Translations under genes and position numbers: made by a program
The notes under the pieces: generated by a model
Database searches by the model: none
What the model was told of the DNA's origin: nothing
The model's input: only the letters and a program-made list of their open reading frames with translations
Shown: one piece after another, positions 37,273-48,418 of the stretch
Numbering within the stretch: the stretch's first letter is position 1
How the letters are laid out: each line of letters starts with the position of its first letter
From: Bretschneidera sinensis
Taxonomy: Eukaryota > Streptophyta > Magnoliopsida > Brassicales > Akaniaceae
Length of the DNA stretch: 64,000 bases
Assembly (NCBI GenBank): GCA_023935145.1
Contig: CM043702.1
Coordinates: forward strand, 59,112,001 to 59,176,000
Direction: 5' to 3'

Positions 37273-38997
37273 ATGTGGATGAATCCAGCGTCGGTTTCAC
37301 AGTCTTTAAAGGACACCATTAAGGAGTACATGAAAATGACCGGCCTGTCCATCAATGTTGCCAACACATTCAATGTTGATAGCTGTTCCATCTGTGCTAG
37401 TCCTATGCATTTAGCACAAAATTGTCCATCAATGCCGGCTTTTTCCGAGTATCCCATGGAACAAATGAATGCTTTCAATGAGTGTTGTTGGCAATCAAGT
37501 GGATCTTACTCCGAAACGTAAAATCCAGGGTGGTGGGACCACTCTAATTTTTCATGGACGCAGAACCAACTGAGGAATCAGGGAGAAGCCCCTTATCAAG
37601 CTCACACTCAATACCCTCCCGAATTTCCTCCGCCAGTTCCAAGTTATAGTCACTCAGCCTATCCAGCACCATTACCTGCTTACCAAGCTCCCATTCAAAC
37701 ACCAGCGCCAGTTTCATAGTCACTTGAGGACACCCTTAAGGAGTACATGAAAATGACTAGCCAATCCATGAGCGAAGTAATAAGTGCAACAATAGAAAAA
37801 ACCCAAGCGATTGCCAAGCTAGAGAGTCAAATGGATCAAATCGCAAGTTACGTGGGTGAAGGAGAGAATGGAGAGTTCCCCAGTCAACCCGATCCTAACC
37901 CAAAGGAACAGTTTGCGGTAGGAAATTTATCAACTCCTATGCATTGGCAGGAATAAGTGCAATCAACTGTCCCATACTTGTCTGGGAGACAAGTGTACAA
38001 TCAAGTGGAAGAGAACCCTGCTATGCACCAAGGGCAAGAAAGTGGCAACAATGAGAAGAGAGATGCTGAGCCATCTACAGCCACTCGTATTATTAAGGAT
38101 CTCCCTAGGTCATTTTTTCCTAAAGCGCCTTACCCTGAGAGACTATAAGCGCCCAAGAAAGAAAGGAAGTCTTAGGACATTATGGAGGCATGCTTTGCTC
38201 AGTTTGGAGAGGATTTGAATTTAGATAAGTTACTTGAGCAAGCAAATACTATCTTGGAGTCTGCTCCTCGAGAGAGCAGTAAGACAGAGGAGACTGTGGA
38301 TGAATCCCGCATTGAGGACCCTCTAGAGGCATGCTTTGCTCAATTTGGAGAGGATTTGGATTTAGATAAATTACTTGAGCAAGCGAATGCTCTTTTGGAG
38401 TCTCCTCCTCGGAAGAGCACTAAAACAAAGGAGACCACCGCACTTGAAACCCCCAAAAATGAACTTAAGTCTTTACCAGATAATCTTAAGTATAAGTTCC
38501 TAGGTTCATCCGATAGTTTGCCTGTGATTATAGCTTCAGATTTTGGTGAGGCTCAAGAGGAGAAAGTATTAGATGTCTTAAGAGAGCACAAAGAAGCTAT
38601 CGGTTGGACTATTGAGGATATCAGGGGAATCAGCCCCTCGTTGGTAATGCACAAGATACATTTGGAGGAGAATGCTAGGTCATCGAGGGAGCCACAAAGA
38701 AGGCTTAACCCAGCTATGCAAGAGGTTGTGAGCATAGAAGTAATTAAGCTGTTTGATGCGGGGATCATTTATCCCATCTCTGATAGCAAGTGGGTGAGCC
38801 CGATTCAAGTCGTGCCCAAACGTGCTGAATTAACGGTAGTGAAGAATAAGGACGATGAGTTGGTGCCAACTCGTGTTCAGTCAGGGTGGAAAGTGTGTAT
38901 CGACTACCATAAACTGAACGCTGCCATAAGGACTGATCATTTTTCATTCCCATTTATTGATCAGATGGTGGAGCGCTTAGTTGGGCATGATTACTAA
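37273..38997 (+). pseudogene. Athila gag - partial RT, one frame with five stops
   Basis: One continuous frame, no frameshift. The gag zinc knuckle lies near the start (CSICASPMHLAQNC, 37384-37425), followed by the proline-rich linker, a helix (37747-37870) and the acidic tail. Then come the connector (KYKFLGSSDSLPVIIASDF) and the start of RT (GIIYPISDSKWVSPIQVVPK, then WKVCIDYHKLNAA, then FIDQMVERLVGHDY). RT ends at a TAA at 38995 before the catalytic region. Stops lie at 37519, 37717, 37954, 38146 and 38173. Most look like CAG or CAA (Gln) turned into TAG or TAA. The large N-terminal part of gag and the protease are missing. A 47-codon unit (from 38185, again from 38326) is duplicated. Confidence 0.9.
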
Positions 38998-40383
38998 TGT
39001 TGGGTCTGGCTGAAGACGTTAAACTTAGCGCTCATGGGAGGCACCCCACAGCTTATCCTTTATGTTTATTTATTATTTTATGTATTTATGATTAATGTTT
39101 GTTTCTAGTATTTTTTGTTTTCTAGTCTATATTTTTCAGGGACAATGCGTACTTCAGTTCAAGTTTGGGGGTATGCTATGAGCCAGACCAGTTCAGATAG
39201 TTCTCCATATCTCAGGTCAGCTCTTTCCATATTAGTCACACATTGGGGTCAATGTATAATTTAAGTTTGGGGGTATGGGAGACACATCACACACTTTGTC
39301 CTAATTTGTTGTCTTTTCGTCGTAAAAATAAATGCATGTTCATTTCGTCTAAAAATTTTGGTTGATCTGAAAAATTGTGATGTGATTTCATTGGTGAGTT
39401 TAAAAATTTGAACACATGATCTGATGATAGAGTTTAAACTTTAGTTACTTACTTTAGACATTTTCGAGAATTCACATGTTTGATCTAATCTCACACGAGC
39501 ACATTAGCACATATTTGTGTGAGGTATGACATGTGAGTTGAATGTATACGTTTCATTGTCTTAACTGAAACCGGATGACTTGTTGGATAAACACTTGGAC
39601 ATATATATAAAAAAAACTGCTAATATTTATAATGATCATCATCAATAAACTTTTCACTGAGTAACTGTACCTCTTGCCTCAGTAAGAAGTGAGTGTTCAC
39701 GTCAAAAGATGAAAATTTTATTCATAATGATCATTGCGAAACTTTCCGCTGAGTAACTGGACCTCTTGCCTCAGTAAGCAATGAGTGTTCACGTCAAAAG
39801 GTGAAAATTTTGCTTGGTAGTATTAAGGCCACTTTAATTTCGTAGCCTTTTTGACTCGAGTTAATAAGTCCTTAGGGGTGCCTTTACACCTAATTCCCTA
39901 AAACCATCTTGTTTGGGAGTCATTGACTCAATACTCATTACATGGGTCAATTAGAAAGCTTAAAGGAACTAAACATAGCAGAGCCTTATAAAAAAGAGAA
40001 AAAAATAATAAAATAAAATAAAACTATGCCGTTGTTGTTCATTCTGATGAGAAATTCTGTGAATCTTGAGATATGGAAACATTGTACATTGAACTTATTT
40101 GGAAACCTCATCAGTATATGCTAATTCATTTTACACTGATTCAAGCTTGTGATGTCTTAGCATGCCTCTTGTAAGTAATTAGGTTTTAAATTCTTATTCA
40201 TTGTGAAGATGGGTTAGATTTTTTAAGCTTGCTCATGAATGAATTTCATGATTTTGAGTGCTCCTTAAATTTTTGGATACCATGAGTAATGAACTTATCT
40301 TTATGTTATTTGTTTTCCATTTAGTTTTTTTTTATTTATTTTGTTTTGCTAAGGGACTAGCAAAATGTAAGTTTTGGGGTATT
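38998..40383 (+). other. Athila 3' untranslated region
   Basis: Begins with TGTTGGGTCTGGCTGAAGAC and a GGGAGGCACCCC box typical of the Athila region after pol. It contains PPT-like tracts AAGTTTGGGGGTAT at about 39160 and 39262 besides the terminal one (AAGTTTTGGGGTAT, about 40371). A direct duplication of about 93 bp lies at 39625-39815 ('gagtaactg' and 'acctcttgcctcagtaag' twice). No gene. Confidence 0.75.
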
Positions 40384-41675
40384 TGATGAGTGAAAAATAT
40401 TGCATTTTTTGGCCCCTTAATTTACATTTGTTAGCTTAAGAATTCGTTACTTTGAGTTCTTTTTTCGTTGTTTTACAGGTTTATAAGCTTGGAAAAGAGT
40501 TTCACTAAATTGCCAGAATTGCTCGTACAGATCAGCCATCTTTGAAAATTAAACTGTATTGATGCAAGAAGAACCAGGAGATGAGCCATATATGCTTAGA
40601 AAGATCCGGAAGTCTATTTTCTGGAGAATTTTATGGCTCGTAAAAAGGATTTTTCTAGAGAAAGTTATGGCAGTTTTAGTAGACAAAGGTCAAGCTGTGC
40701 GGGCTATGTGGGATTTCAGCGTGAGCAGAAGTTTTGAAGGGCAGGTGAAGGCTTAAATCCCACATCCCACATCGGTTGGAAACATATTTCTATATCCCAT
40801 ATCCCACATCGGATTGGAAACACATTGCACTCGTGGTATTTGCCTATATAAACACCATCTGACTCCATCATTCAGTGTGCAATTCCTGAGCCACTTTAGT
40901 ACAAACCGGTGGACCATCTGCTAGCATTCTGGTAGATCCCGAAGGTTTTCCTACCACGAGGGGAAGCGCCGCCCAACAGCGAGTGGAATTTCTCCCTTGT
41001 ATAGTAAATATTTCTTTTCATTTTGTTTTTGTTAGTTTAAATGTTTAGTACTTTTATTATGAACTGTAGTTTCGTAATTATGAGAGGCTAAAATCTTCAA
41101 ACTAAGGTTGAAGATGAAGCCTCGTCGTTGTTTGGCATAATAGTTTCAGATTTGTTTATACAATTCTGATGTTTTTTAGTATAAATATTTTGTCAATTAT
41201 TTGAGTAAAATCTTATGATTGATTGCGTTTAAATTGTTCTATTGGATATTCCTTGTGTTTCATCTTATGGATACATCAAATTGTTTTTGATTAAATTGGA
41301 TTTCCTTTGTGATTTGTTAAAAGCGGATACATTGGATACTTTTGGTTTAATTGAGATATTTGTTGTTTTTTGTCTTAAGTTGGATTCATGAAATGTTTTG
41401 ATAGGCTATTTTTACATGAAAATATATGCTTAGCTTTGGTGGGGTGGATTCAGAAACCTTAGTGTTTTTATCATTAGTTTTTTTTAAATCAATTTAACTT
41501 AAGTTTATATTTCTTTTGCAAAAATACAACTCAAAACTTGGAACTAGGTTAAAATAGGCTTAGTTTAGATAAAAATATTTTCACAACGCAATTTCCTGTG
41601 GATTCGACCTCGCACTTGCACAACACTATATTGCAAACGACTCGCGTGCTTGCGAGTAATTTAAAACTCACAACA
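40384..41675 (+). repeat. Athila 3' LTR
   Basis: Starts TGATGAGTGAAAAATATTGC and ends ACTCACAACA, directly followed by the target duplication ATAAT. TATA box at 40845-40853. Near-identical to 35879-37171. Confidence 0.95.
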
Positions 41676-42478
41676 ATAATTCTCTACACATCCACTATTC
41701 TTACCATGCCTATTAACCAACTTTCATCTATCACCAAATCTTTTAATGATTTATTCAAATACTATCACTATATATTTCATATTAATCTTGATTACTTAAA
41801 GTAAATCTAACTCACCACGCAGCACTTAGAGCTACCCGTTGATCACCTCCTTGCCTTTCCTGCTCCTCTTAGCAATTTCTCCCGGTTGCTGATCGTCAAC
41901 ACCTGACATAATATTTATATTAAAATTTCTAATTTTTTTCTTCCATTCTTTCATAATTCACACCCTTTGAAAATTCCCACTTTGAATTCTGTGAAATTTC
42001 ATGTATGCTAAATTTCAAAAATAAAATTCATATTATTACATTTTGTTTTTCTTAGAGCTTCATGTGACTCTCTATAAAATTCTCTCGTAAACCCCTTCAA
42101 AATTTTACTCTTTCAATCTTTCTTTCGGTCCCTAAGTGTTTAAAGAAATATAGCAGTTTGAATTTAGGAAAGGAGAAAACCAAACAAGATTTGCTAAGTA
42201 AAGAATAAATAAAAGAAAAACTAAATACACACACACACATACTCACCACCCCCTTCCACCATTTCTAATTGTGTTGCTTAGTGTCAAGTGATGCAACACC
42301 TAGACTTCCAGGTATTGCACGCCTTTTTTTTTTTCCACACCATCACGTGTTCATTTTTTTTTCAAAAGAAATATTTTATTCAAATAATAACCTTTCACGT
42401 ATATATTATTTTATTTTAATTCCATATCATATTTATTAAATTACTTCTTTACTCATACTTTAAGAACACATGTATTAC

Positions 42479-43260
42479 AATTCTATCCACCTTATAAAAA
42501 TTTTGTCACTGAAATTTTCTTACCTAACTCAAGAAACAATTGTGAATAATATTTCTCTATAGTTGCCTCATACTCTCACATAATCTCTTCAACATACTTA
42601 TTTTGTCACAGAACTTGAATTAATGGAATTACTTTATTACACAAGACTTGTTCTTTTCTGTCTAAATTTCTCATTGGTACTTGTATAAAAGTCAAACCTT
42701 CCTTAATTTTTACAGCTTTGCTCGAAATATTATGAGATTCATCATGTAAACACTTTCTCAAAAGTGAAACATGAAACACATTGTGTAACTGTTTCAACGT
42801 TGGAGGCAATTTCAGGCTATACGCGACTAGCTCAACTTTCTCAACAACCTTATAGGGTCCCACATACTTCAGACTCAACTTTCCTTTCTTTTGACCCTCA
42901 ACACACCTTTCCATTGAGATATTTTTAATTACACTCAATCACCTACTTGAAATTCAAGAGGTCTTCTTCTATTATCAGTATAACTATTTGGTAAACTCTA
43001 TGCTACTTTACGGTTCTCTCTAACCAGTTTGATCCTCTCAGTTGTTAACTCAATAATTTATAGACCAAATATCTTTCTCTCTCCCACTTCTTCCCAGCAT
43101 ACTAGAGTTCTACACCTCCTACCATATAAAGCCTCAAATAGTACCATCCCAATACTAGATTGATACTGATTATTATAAGTAGATTCTATCAATGGCAAGT
43201 AAGCATCCCAACTTACTGAGAAACTCATCACAATTTCCCCTAACATATCTTCTAGTACTA
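42479..43260 (-). pseudogene. Tekay integrase C-terminus and chromodomain remnant
   Basis: On the minus strand it begins inside the integrase core just after the catalytic Glu (VLEDMLGEIVMSFSVSWDAY, then YNNQYQSSIGM, FEALYGRRC, EVGERK). It continues through stops to the integrase C-terminal domain (GPYKVVEKVELVAYSLKLPP, then LHNVFHVSLLRKCL; 42938-42606). The tail MRNLDRKEQVLCNKVIPLIQ is the start of a chromodomain, degraded down to the polypurine tract at about 42479-42500 (AAGGTGGATAGAAT on minus). Only the last third of pol remains. Chromodomain plus LTR type place it in Tekay/Del. Confidence 0.85.
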
Positions 43261-43261
43261 T

Positions 43262-43760
43262 AATAATCCTTAAATAAAAATAAAAGAACCGGGAAGGTAA
43301 CCGGTCTAAATGAAAATAAAAGAACCGGGAGGGTAGCCGGTCTAAATGAAAACCGTAACAGCCGGTATATATTGGAAATAAAAGAACCGGGAAGGCAGCC
43401 GATCTAAATGAGAATAAAAGAACTGGGAAGGTAGCCGGCCGAAATGAGAATGAAAGAACCGAAAAGGCAGTCAATCTAAATGAGAATGAAAGAACTGGGA
43501 AGGTAGCCAGTCTAAGATAAAAACATATAGACATGTGAGAAGACATTCCCAATAATAATAACATTTAAATTCATGCACAGTACGTTGTATATAATATTTA
43601 AGTCAATATTTGAAAGATGTATCCCCCCTGTTGAGGGTTGATGATTGATGTAATAATTGTAATTGGTGTTATTTTTATTGTTGCATATATGTTTCGTGTT
43701 GAGATTTCAAAAAGTGACGATACCATCTCCGGAGTGGCCAACCCGGGATGGGTCATTACA
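43262..43760 (+). repeat. 3' part of a Tekay LTR in opposite orientation
   Basis: The last ~65 bases (from GAGATTTCAAAAAGTGACGA to GGATGGGTCATTACA at 43760) align with the reverse complement of 35532-35596. The piece is fused at about 43261 to the minus-strand integrase remnant, so the two Tekay pieces face opposite ways. Confidence 0.75.
43275..43520. repeat. 36-bp minisatellite in Tekay LTR
   Basis: About six units of the form AAAATAAAAGAACCGGGAAG / GTAGCCGGTCTAAATG plus one 27-bp variant with 'cagccggtatatattgg'. A minus-strand open frame through it (43058-43564) joins repeat and integrase and is not a gene. Confidence 0.9.
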
Positions 43761-44880
43761 CATATGGTCGGCCATTTGAATGAGAAAAGGGAAGAAATTT
43801 ATTTTGGTACAAAAGAGAGAGCTTATCTTGAAAACTGGAACCAAATAGAAGGTTCTATGTGGTGAGTGAAATTGAAAATTCACTCACAAAATTGGATATT
43901 CTTCTTGGGCTTAGAGTTTGGGCCAAAAGTGTTTTGGTCTAGCAAAAATCAATGGGCTTTGGTGGTTTTTGGGTTTGGCCAAAAATGAATTGAAGGCTTT
44001 AAGCTTGAATTTGGTGGAATCAAATATGACCCAATTGAGGACTTTTGGTGATTTGCCTGCCGATAGGACTTTTGGTGATTTGCCTACTGTGGGGACTTTT
44101 GGTGATTTGCCTGTTGGGAGGATTTTTAGTGTGCCTACTGTAAGAACTTTGGATGATCTTTGAGCTGATTTTGCAGAGTTTTTTCTTTTTTATTCGTCAA
44201 ATTTCAAATTTTTTGGGCATGAGCTGAGTCAATGCATTTAGGATTTTTTCTTATTTAATTATAAATTTTTGAAAAACAATGTATGCAAGAGATGACTTTT
44301 GAACATATTACTTTAAGATTTGATGAAGAAATCACATGACAAGTTAAAACTTAAAAAAAAAAAAAAAAAGGTTAGCAAGCCATAGCCCTTTTGTGGCACC
44401 TAGCAAGCTTTCAATTATTTTTTACTTTGCTATTTTCAAAAAAAACAATTTTTTCATTTAACAATAAATTTTTTCAAAAGCCCTAGAAAGTAGCCATTGA
44501 TTTGAACACCATAGCCTACTTTGACACTTTTTTTTTTTTTTACTTTGGTATTTTAAAAAACTTTTACAGAAAAAGACAAACTTTTCCCAAAGCCCTAGAA
44601 ATTAGCCTTGATTTGCACACCCTAGCCTATTTTGGCACTTAGTGGCCTAGTCTTTGACTACTCATTTTGTTTAACTCAAAACTTGTATTTCAACCCCATC
44701 TTTTCTCCCATTTGATACACATCCTCTAGTAGATCTAAGAACAAAACTTCACAACTTGTCCACACTTTTTATTCTTAAGAAAAATAACTATGGAAACTAT
44801 CTCAACTTAATTTATATGTTGGACTGACAACGTGAAAGGCATCGGGTTTCACACTTTTTGTTTTTAAAAAAATGACTATG
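43761..44880. other. Array remainder and short repeats, no gene
   Basis: It starts with a fragment of the 148-bp unit. At 44041-44159 lie three to four 27-bp units (ACTTTTGGTGATTTGCCT plus nine variable bases). At 44395-44650 a stretch of about 115-130 bp with 'aaagccctagaaa' and 'agcctattttggcact' is present twice. A 17-A run lies at about 44353-44369. Nothing is recognisably coding. Confidence 0.6.
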
Positions 44881-45540
44881 GAAGATCTCGCTCTCGATGC
44901 TTTCTCTACAGTCGGGAGTCAGATATGGACTCATCCTCACGCTCGGAGATCTGAGGTCCCTTAGTGCTATGCTCGGTTCTCTCGGTCAAGTGAGTTTGGG
45001 TTCAACCATTTTCTCCTCGACTGTTCTCACGCCAACCATCTTTCTGACTAGAAACTCATGTCCTTTCCCCGTCTTCCCTGGCAGGGGCTGTGCTACCTTC
45101 TTGATAGCACGCTCAGTCAGGCTGGACTCGGATCAAGTACGGTATTATTTTTGTAATTAGTGCGGCCTAGTTGTCATATTGACATCTGAGCTCATCATGC
45201 TCAGCTTGGTTGATTGGAACTAAGGGGCCTTTAACTGTCCAATTTTTGGCCGAACTAGACTAAGCCCACTCACCGCTGACCTCAAGGTTCTGACGGCTCC
45301 CCAAGGTTTGGTGAGGGTTATCCCTGTCTATGTTTCCCAATGGTGCAAGGAGTTCCATCTCTCTTCTCTCTACTTTAGTAATTAGGTGGACAGTGCGTCA
45401 TAAGGTTGGTTGAGGATAAGGGGGTAGCTTCCACAGACGACATCAATTTGTTGATGCTGAAAAGAAACCAAGGGTGTTTCCGTCAAGTTGAGTCAGAGAA
45501 GGATGAGGTAAGTTGTTGATGTTTGCCTTGATTTTGATTC
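44881..45540. other. GC-richer unidentified segment
   Basis: Base composition is clearly higher in G and C than on both sides. An 87-codon open frame (44897-45160) and other broken frames occur, but I recognise no domain. A GTAAGT donor-like site follows GATGAG at about 45506. It may be a decayed coding piece of another retroelement, since LTR-like sequence follows at 45545. Confidence 0.3.
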
Positions 45541-45544
45541 CACA

Positions 45545-45800
45545 TCAGCCTGGTACACGAACTCCTGTAAAAGAAAACCACCCGAAGTTTTGTCCTCTAG
45601 GGATGACCCTCCGATGATTAAATCAATAAATATATCAAGATGAAGTGAATTAACGGGTTAAAGTGAAGTGTTGAAGCCAAAGTGAGAAAAAGTGAAAAAG
45701 TGTTCAATTCTATTCTATTCTAGTTTGGCGAACCAAACGTATCTTTCTCTTTAGTAGGTTGGACCACTTAATTAACCTTCCATATATGCCAATTCGCATC
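45545..45800 (-). repeat. Possible Tat-type LTR fragment
   Basis: On the minus strand it contains TGATTTAATCATCGGAGGGT (about 45608-45627), resembling the 'gacttaagcatcggag' motif of Tat LTR U5 regions, as at 1330-1350. Limits and element are not clear. Confidence 0.3.
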
Positions 45801-47044
45801 CGCATAATAATGACATGCATGTGAGGTCCATGGAAGGTGATGTATCCAATGCCTATCACATACTTTTAGTCCTAGTCTCCACATCCATCTTGACTTTTGT
45901 CAAAAATATTATTGTTTGGTTACGGCAATATGTTGTTCGTTTCTATTTCTCGTCGATATAATGCTTTCAAAAAGTAACAATCGAGATGGCGAGATTGTAA
46001 AATGAAACTAACGCGAGATCTTGGATCTTGACTGTGATAGTGAAATGTTTGTTGGATGTGAGATATCCAATTTTAATTCTTTAGTTCGTTTTATCTTTTG
46101 CAAAAATATTTTTTTATATTTTTAAAATAATATATATATAATAATTAAAATTAAAAATAATAATAAGTGATTAAAATCCTAAAACAAAAATAATAATACT
46201 TAATTTGTCGGACCAGCCCAAGGGTACTAAAATTTGTTCGATAAAAAAAGGAAAGAAACATATAATTATACGGAACTAAAGCCCATCCACCATAGAGCTA
46301 AAGTCGGCTTAGTACTTGATCAAACTTTAAGAAACTAAAATCTGAAAATTTTTAAATGAAAATAAGGACAACAAGCTATGATTATATCCTTAACATAGCA
46401 GACTTGGCACTAGACTACATATATACCAGATTTAAATATGAGTTGTGATTGGGGGACCACGAATTTATACACTGTAGATGTCTATACCTTCTAACAACCA
46501 AGACGCGTCACATAACGAAACTGTTGCTTTTTTTTTTATTTCTTTCCCTACTGAATTTTTAAAATTACTATTTAAGTTTCGAAAAAACTACCATTTGAGT
46601 TATCAAAAACTAGATATACGTCAGTAATGTACAATGCAAGTTTGTTGTCTCCCAATTTTTATTTTTAAATAAAATATGTGTCCACAAACATTATTTTTTA
46701 AGAAAATATTAAAAAAAATCAATAAATCAATTTTAGTCGTTGAATTATCATAGGTATAGTTAGGGGTAAGCAGAAAAATGGATAGATTTATAAACCAGAT
46801 CTAAACCGGTGTAATGGGTTCGATTAGGGTTTTCAAAAGTTGAGTTGAAATTTTTTTGAACCAGGTGGATAGCATGGTTCACAGATTAAAAATTTTTAAC
46901 TTGACCCAAACCGGTAATCCAATCATTATATTTTTTTATATATTTAAAATATACTTGCTTTACAAATTGATGAACTACATTCAGGTCTTGGTAAGTTAGT
47001 TTGAATTACAATATATATTTCATGTGTGTTTGTATGTGTGTGTG

Positions 47045-47117
<73 letters not shown>

Positions 47118-48418
47118 TTTCTTTTTTCTTTTTTCTTCTTAGAAACTCTCAAACAAAAAATAATATTTTGGATAAAAGTGCTTTGAAGTTAAGCTCTATT
47201 TGGTATGAACTCAAGTATAAAATTCAATTTATTTTCAAATAAACTGAAATTAAAATTCATTTGTAAATGAATTCACAATTTATTTTCAAATAAATAAAAC
47301 TAGAATTCATTTGTAAATGAACTCATATTTTATTTTCAAATGAATCGAAACTAAAATTTATTTACAGATGAACTCAAATGAATTTTCATGTTTGGTATCT
47401 ATAGAATTAAAATAAATTTTGTGTTTGAGATTAACTAAGAATTCAATTCATTTTTTAAATTTTACTTAATACCCTTAATTACATCACGTTTTAATTCCTT
47501 TACATATAAATTTTAATTTTATTGATATTATTCAATAAAATTAATACTATTTACTTTTTCAATTTACAAAATGAATTTATAATTCAAAAATGGAATCTAA
47601 TTTTTTTTTGCTGGATAAAATCTGGACATTAAATGTTAATTTAACCATTTGTTTTTAAAAAAAAATGTTGGTTTTATTTTAATTTACATCAATTTAAATT
47701 TAATAACATATTCATTTTGTGTTTATAACCTATTCTTTCAATTTTTCTATTTTATTTTAAAATAATAAAAAAAAACAAAATTTTGATTTTTTGACAAAAT
47801 ATAAAACAAACAAACATAAAAGATAAAGTATAGATAAAAATATATCTATTTTTTAAACTTTTATCAATTTCTATTTTTTACCTAACTTTTACAATTTGAC
47901 AATAAAAACTGTTTGATAAAGTAGACCAAACATACGGAATCAAGTATAGATAAGAATATATCTTTTACCGCACACGTAAGAGAGAGAGATTCCCTGCCGA
48001 CAGGACGAAGATCGGAAATATATTGAGCCTACTGGCGACGTGGCACACACTCCTTATTCTTTGTCGTTTGGTTTAAAGCGGTGGATAATTATCATACTCT
48101 ATAAATTTCTCAGTAAAGTGACTGATTTTGGTCTGCTTGAGATCTTCAGCCAAACCACCTAAAAAAATATAATTAAAATTCGTTATTATCATTATCCAAA
48201 AAAAAAAAAATAGTACTTTTGATACGGCTATTGTGAACACAGTTGATTCACGTGATCATCCATCACCTTGATTTTGCTTGTATTTGGAAGGACAGCATCC
48301 TTCTGAACCAGAGATAACCAATTAACTATGCCCACTGGCCAATGTTGAGGTTCAGTCCTTGAATTGGTCAAAAAATAGATAAAAGAAATAAAGAAATGCA
48401 ATTGCCCTGTAATGTACT
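45801..48418. other. AT-rich DNA, microsatellite and short repeats
   Basis: No gene is supported. A composite microsatellite (GT-rich, then TCTCTC, then a pure TA run at 47051-47115, 65 bp) and three 50-52-bp units ('tttattttcaaata...aattcatttgtaaatgaa') at 47228-47385 are visible. At 47990-48418 base composition is more balanced, and a minus-strand frame ends in the Tat insertion; I do not recognise it. Confidence 0.5.

Larger units (their letters stand above)
35879..41675 (+). mobile_element. Athila-type Ty3/gypsy element, internally deleted
   Basis: Complete insertion with perfect 5-bp target duplication ATAAT (35874-35878 and 41676-41680). LTRs at 35879-37171 and 40384-41675 (1293 and 1292 bp) look about 97 percent identical. 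The primer site has the Athila form (TTTTTGACGCCGTTGCCAGG after 37171). The internal region is only 3.2 kb and keeps part of gag and the start of RT; protease, most of RT, RNase H and integrase are gone. It can only have moved with help from another element, or the deletion arose after insertion. Confidence 0.9.
35532..42478 (-). repeat. Tekay 3' LTR, split by Athila insertion
   Basis: The LTR proper is 35532-35878 plus 41681-42478, about 1145 bp. On the minus strand it starts TGTAATACATGTGTTCTTAA at 42478 and ends GGGATGGGTCGTTACA at 35532. It aligns with the plus-strand LTR at 63018 onward over its whole visible length, for example the 'gctgacgatcag' region (41885-41900 against 63631-63645) and the 'aataatattatttctca' region (35855-35870 against 63869-63885). 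The Athila element (35879-41675) sits inside. Confidence 0.85.
35532..43760. mobile_element. Rearranged Tekay/Del (chromovirus) composite
   Basis: The composite interrupts the 148-bp array. Left part: a minus-oriented 3' LTR (42478 down to 35532, split by the Athila element) preceded by integrase and chromodomain remnants (42479-43260). Right part: the 3' portion of a similar LTR in plus orientation (43262-43760). Both outer ends are therefore the LTR 3' end: TGTAACGACCCATCCCGGG at 35532, and its near-exact reverse complement ending at 43760. The flanking five bases are TATAT and CATAT, nearly a target duplication. The rest of the element is missing. Confidence 0.75.

Noticed and set aside
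47001..47242. Open frames of alternating Tyr-Ile
   Set aside because: They are translations of the (TA)n microsatellite.
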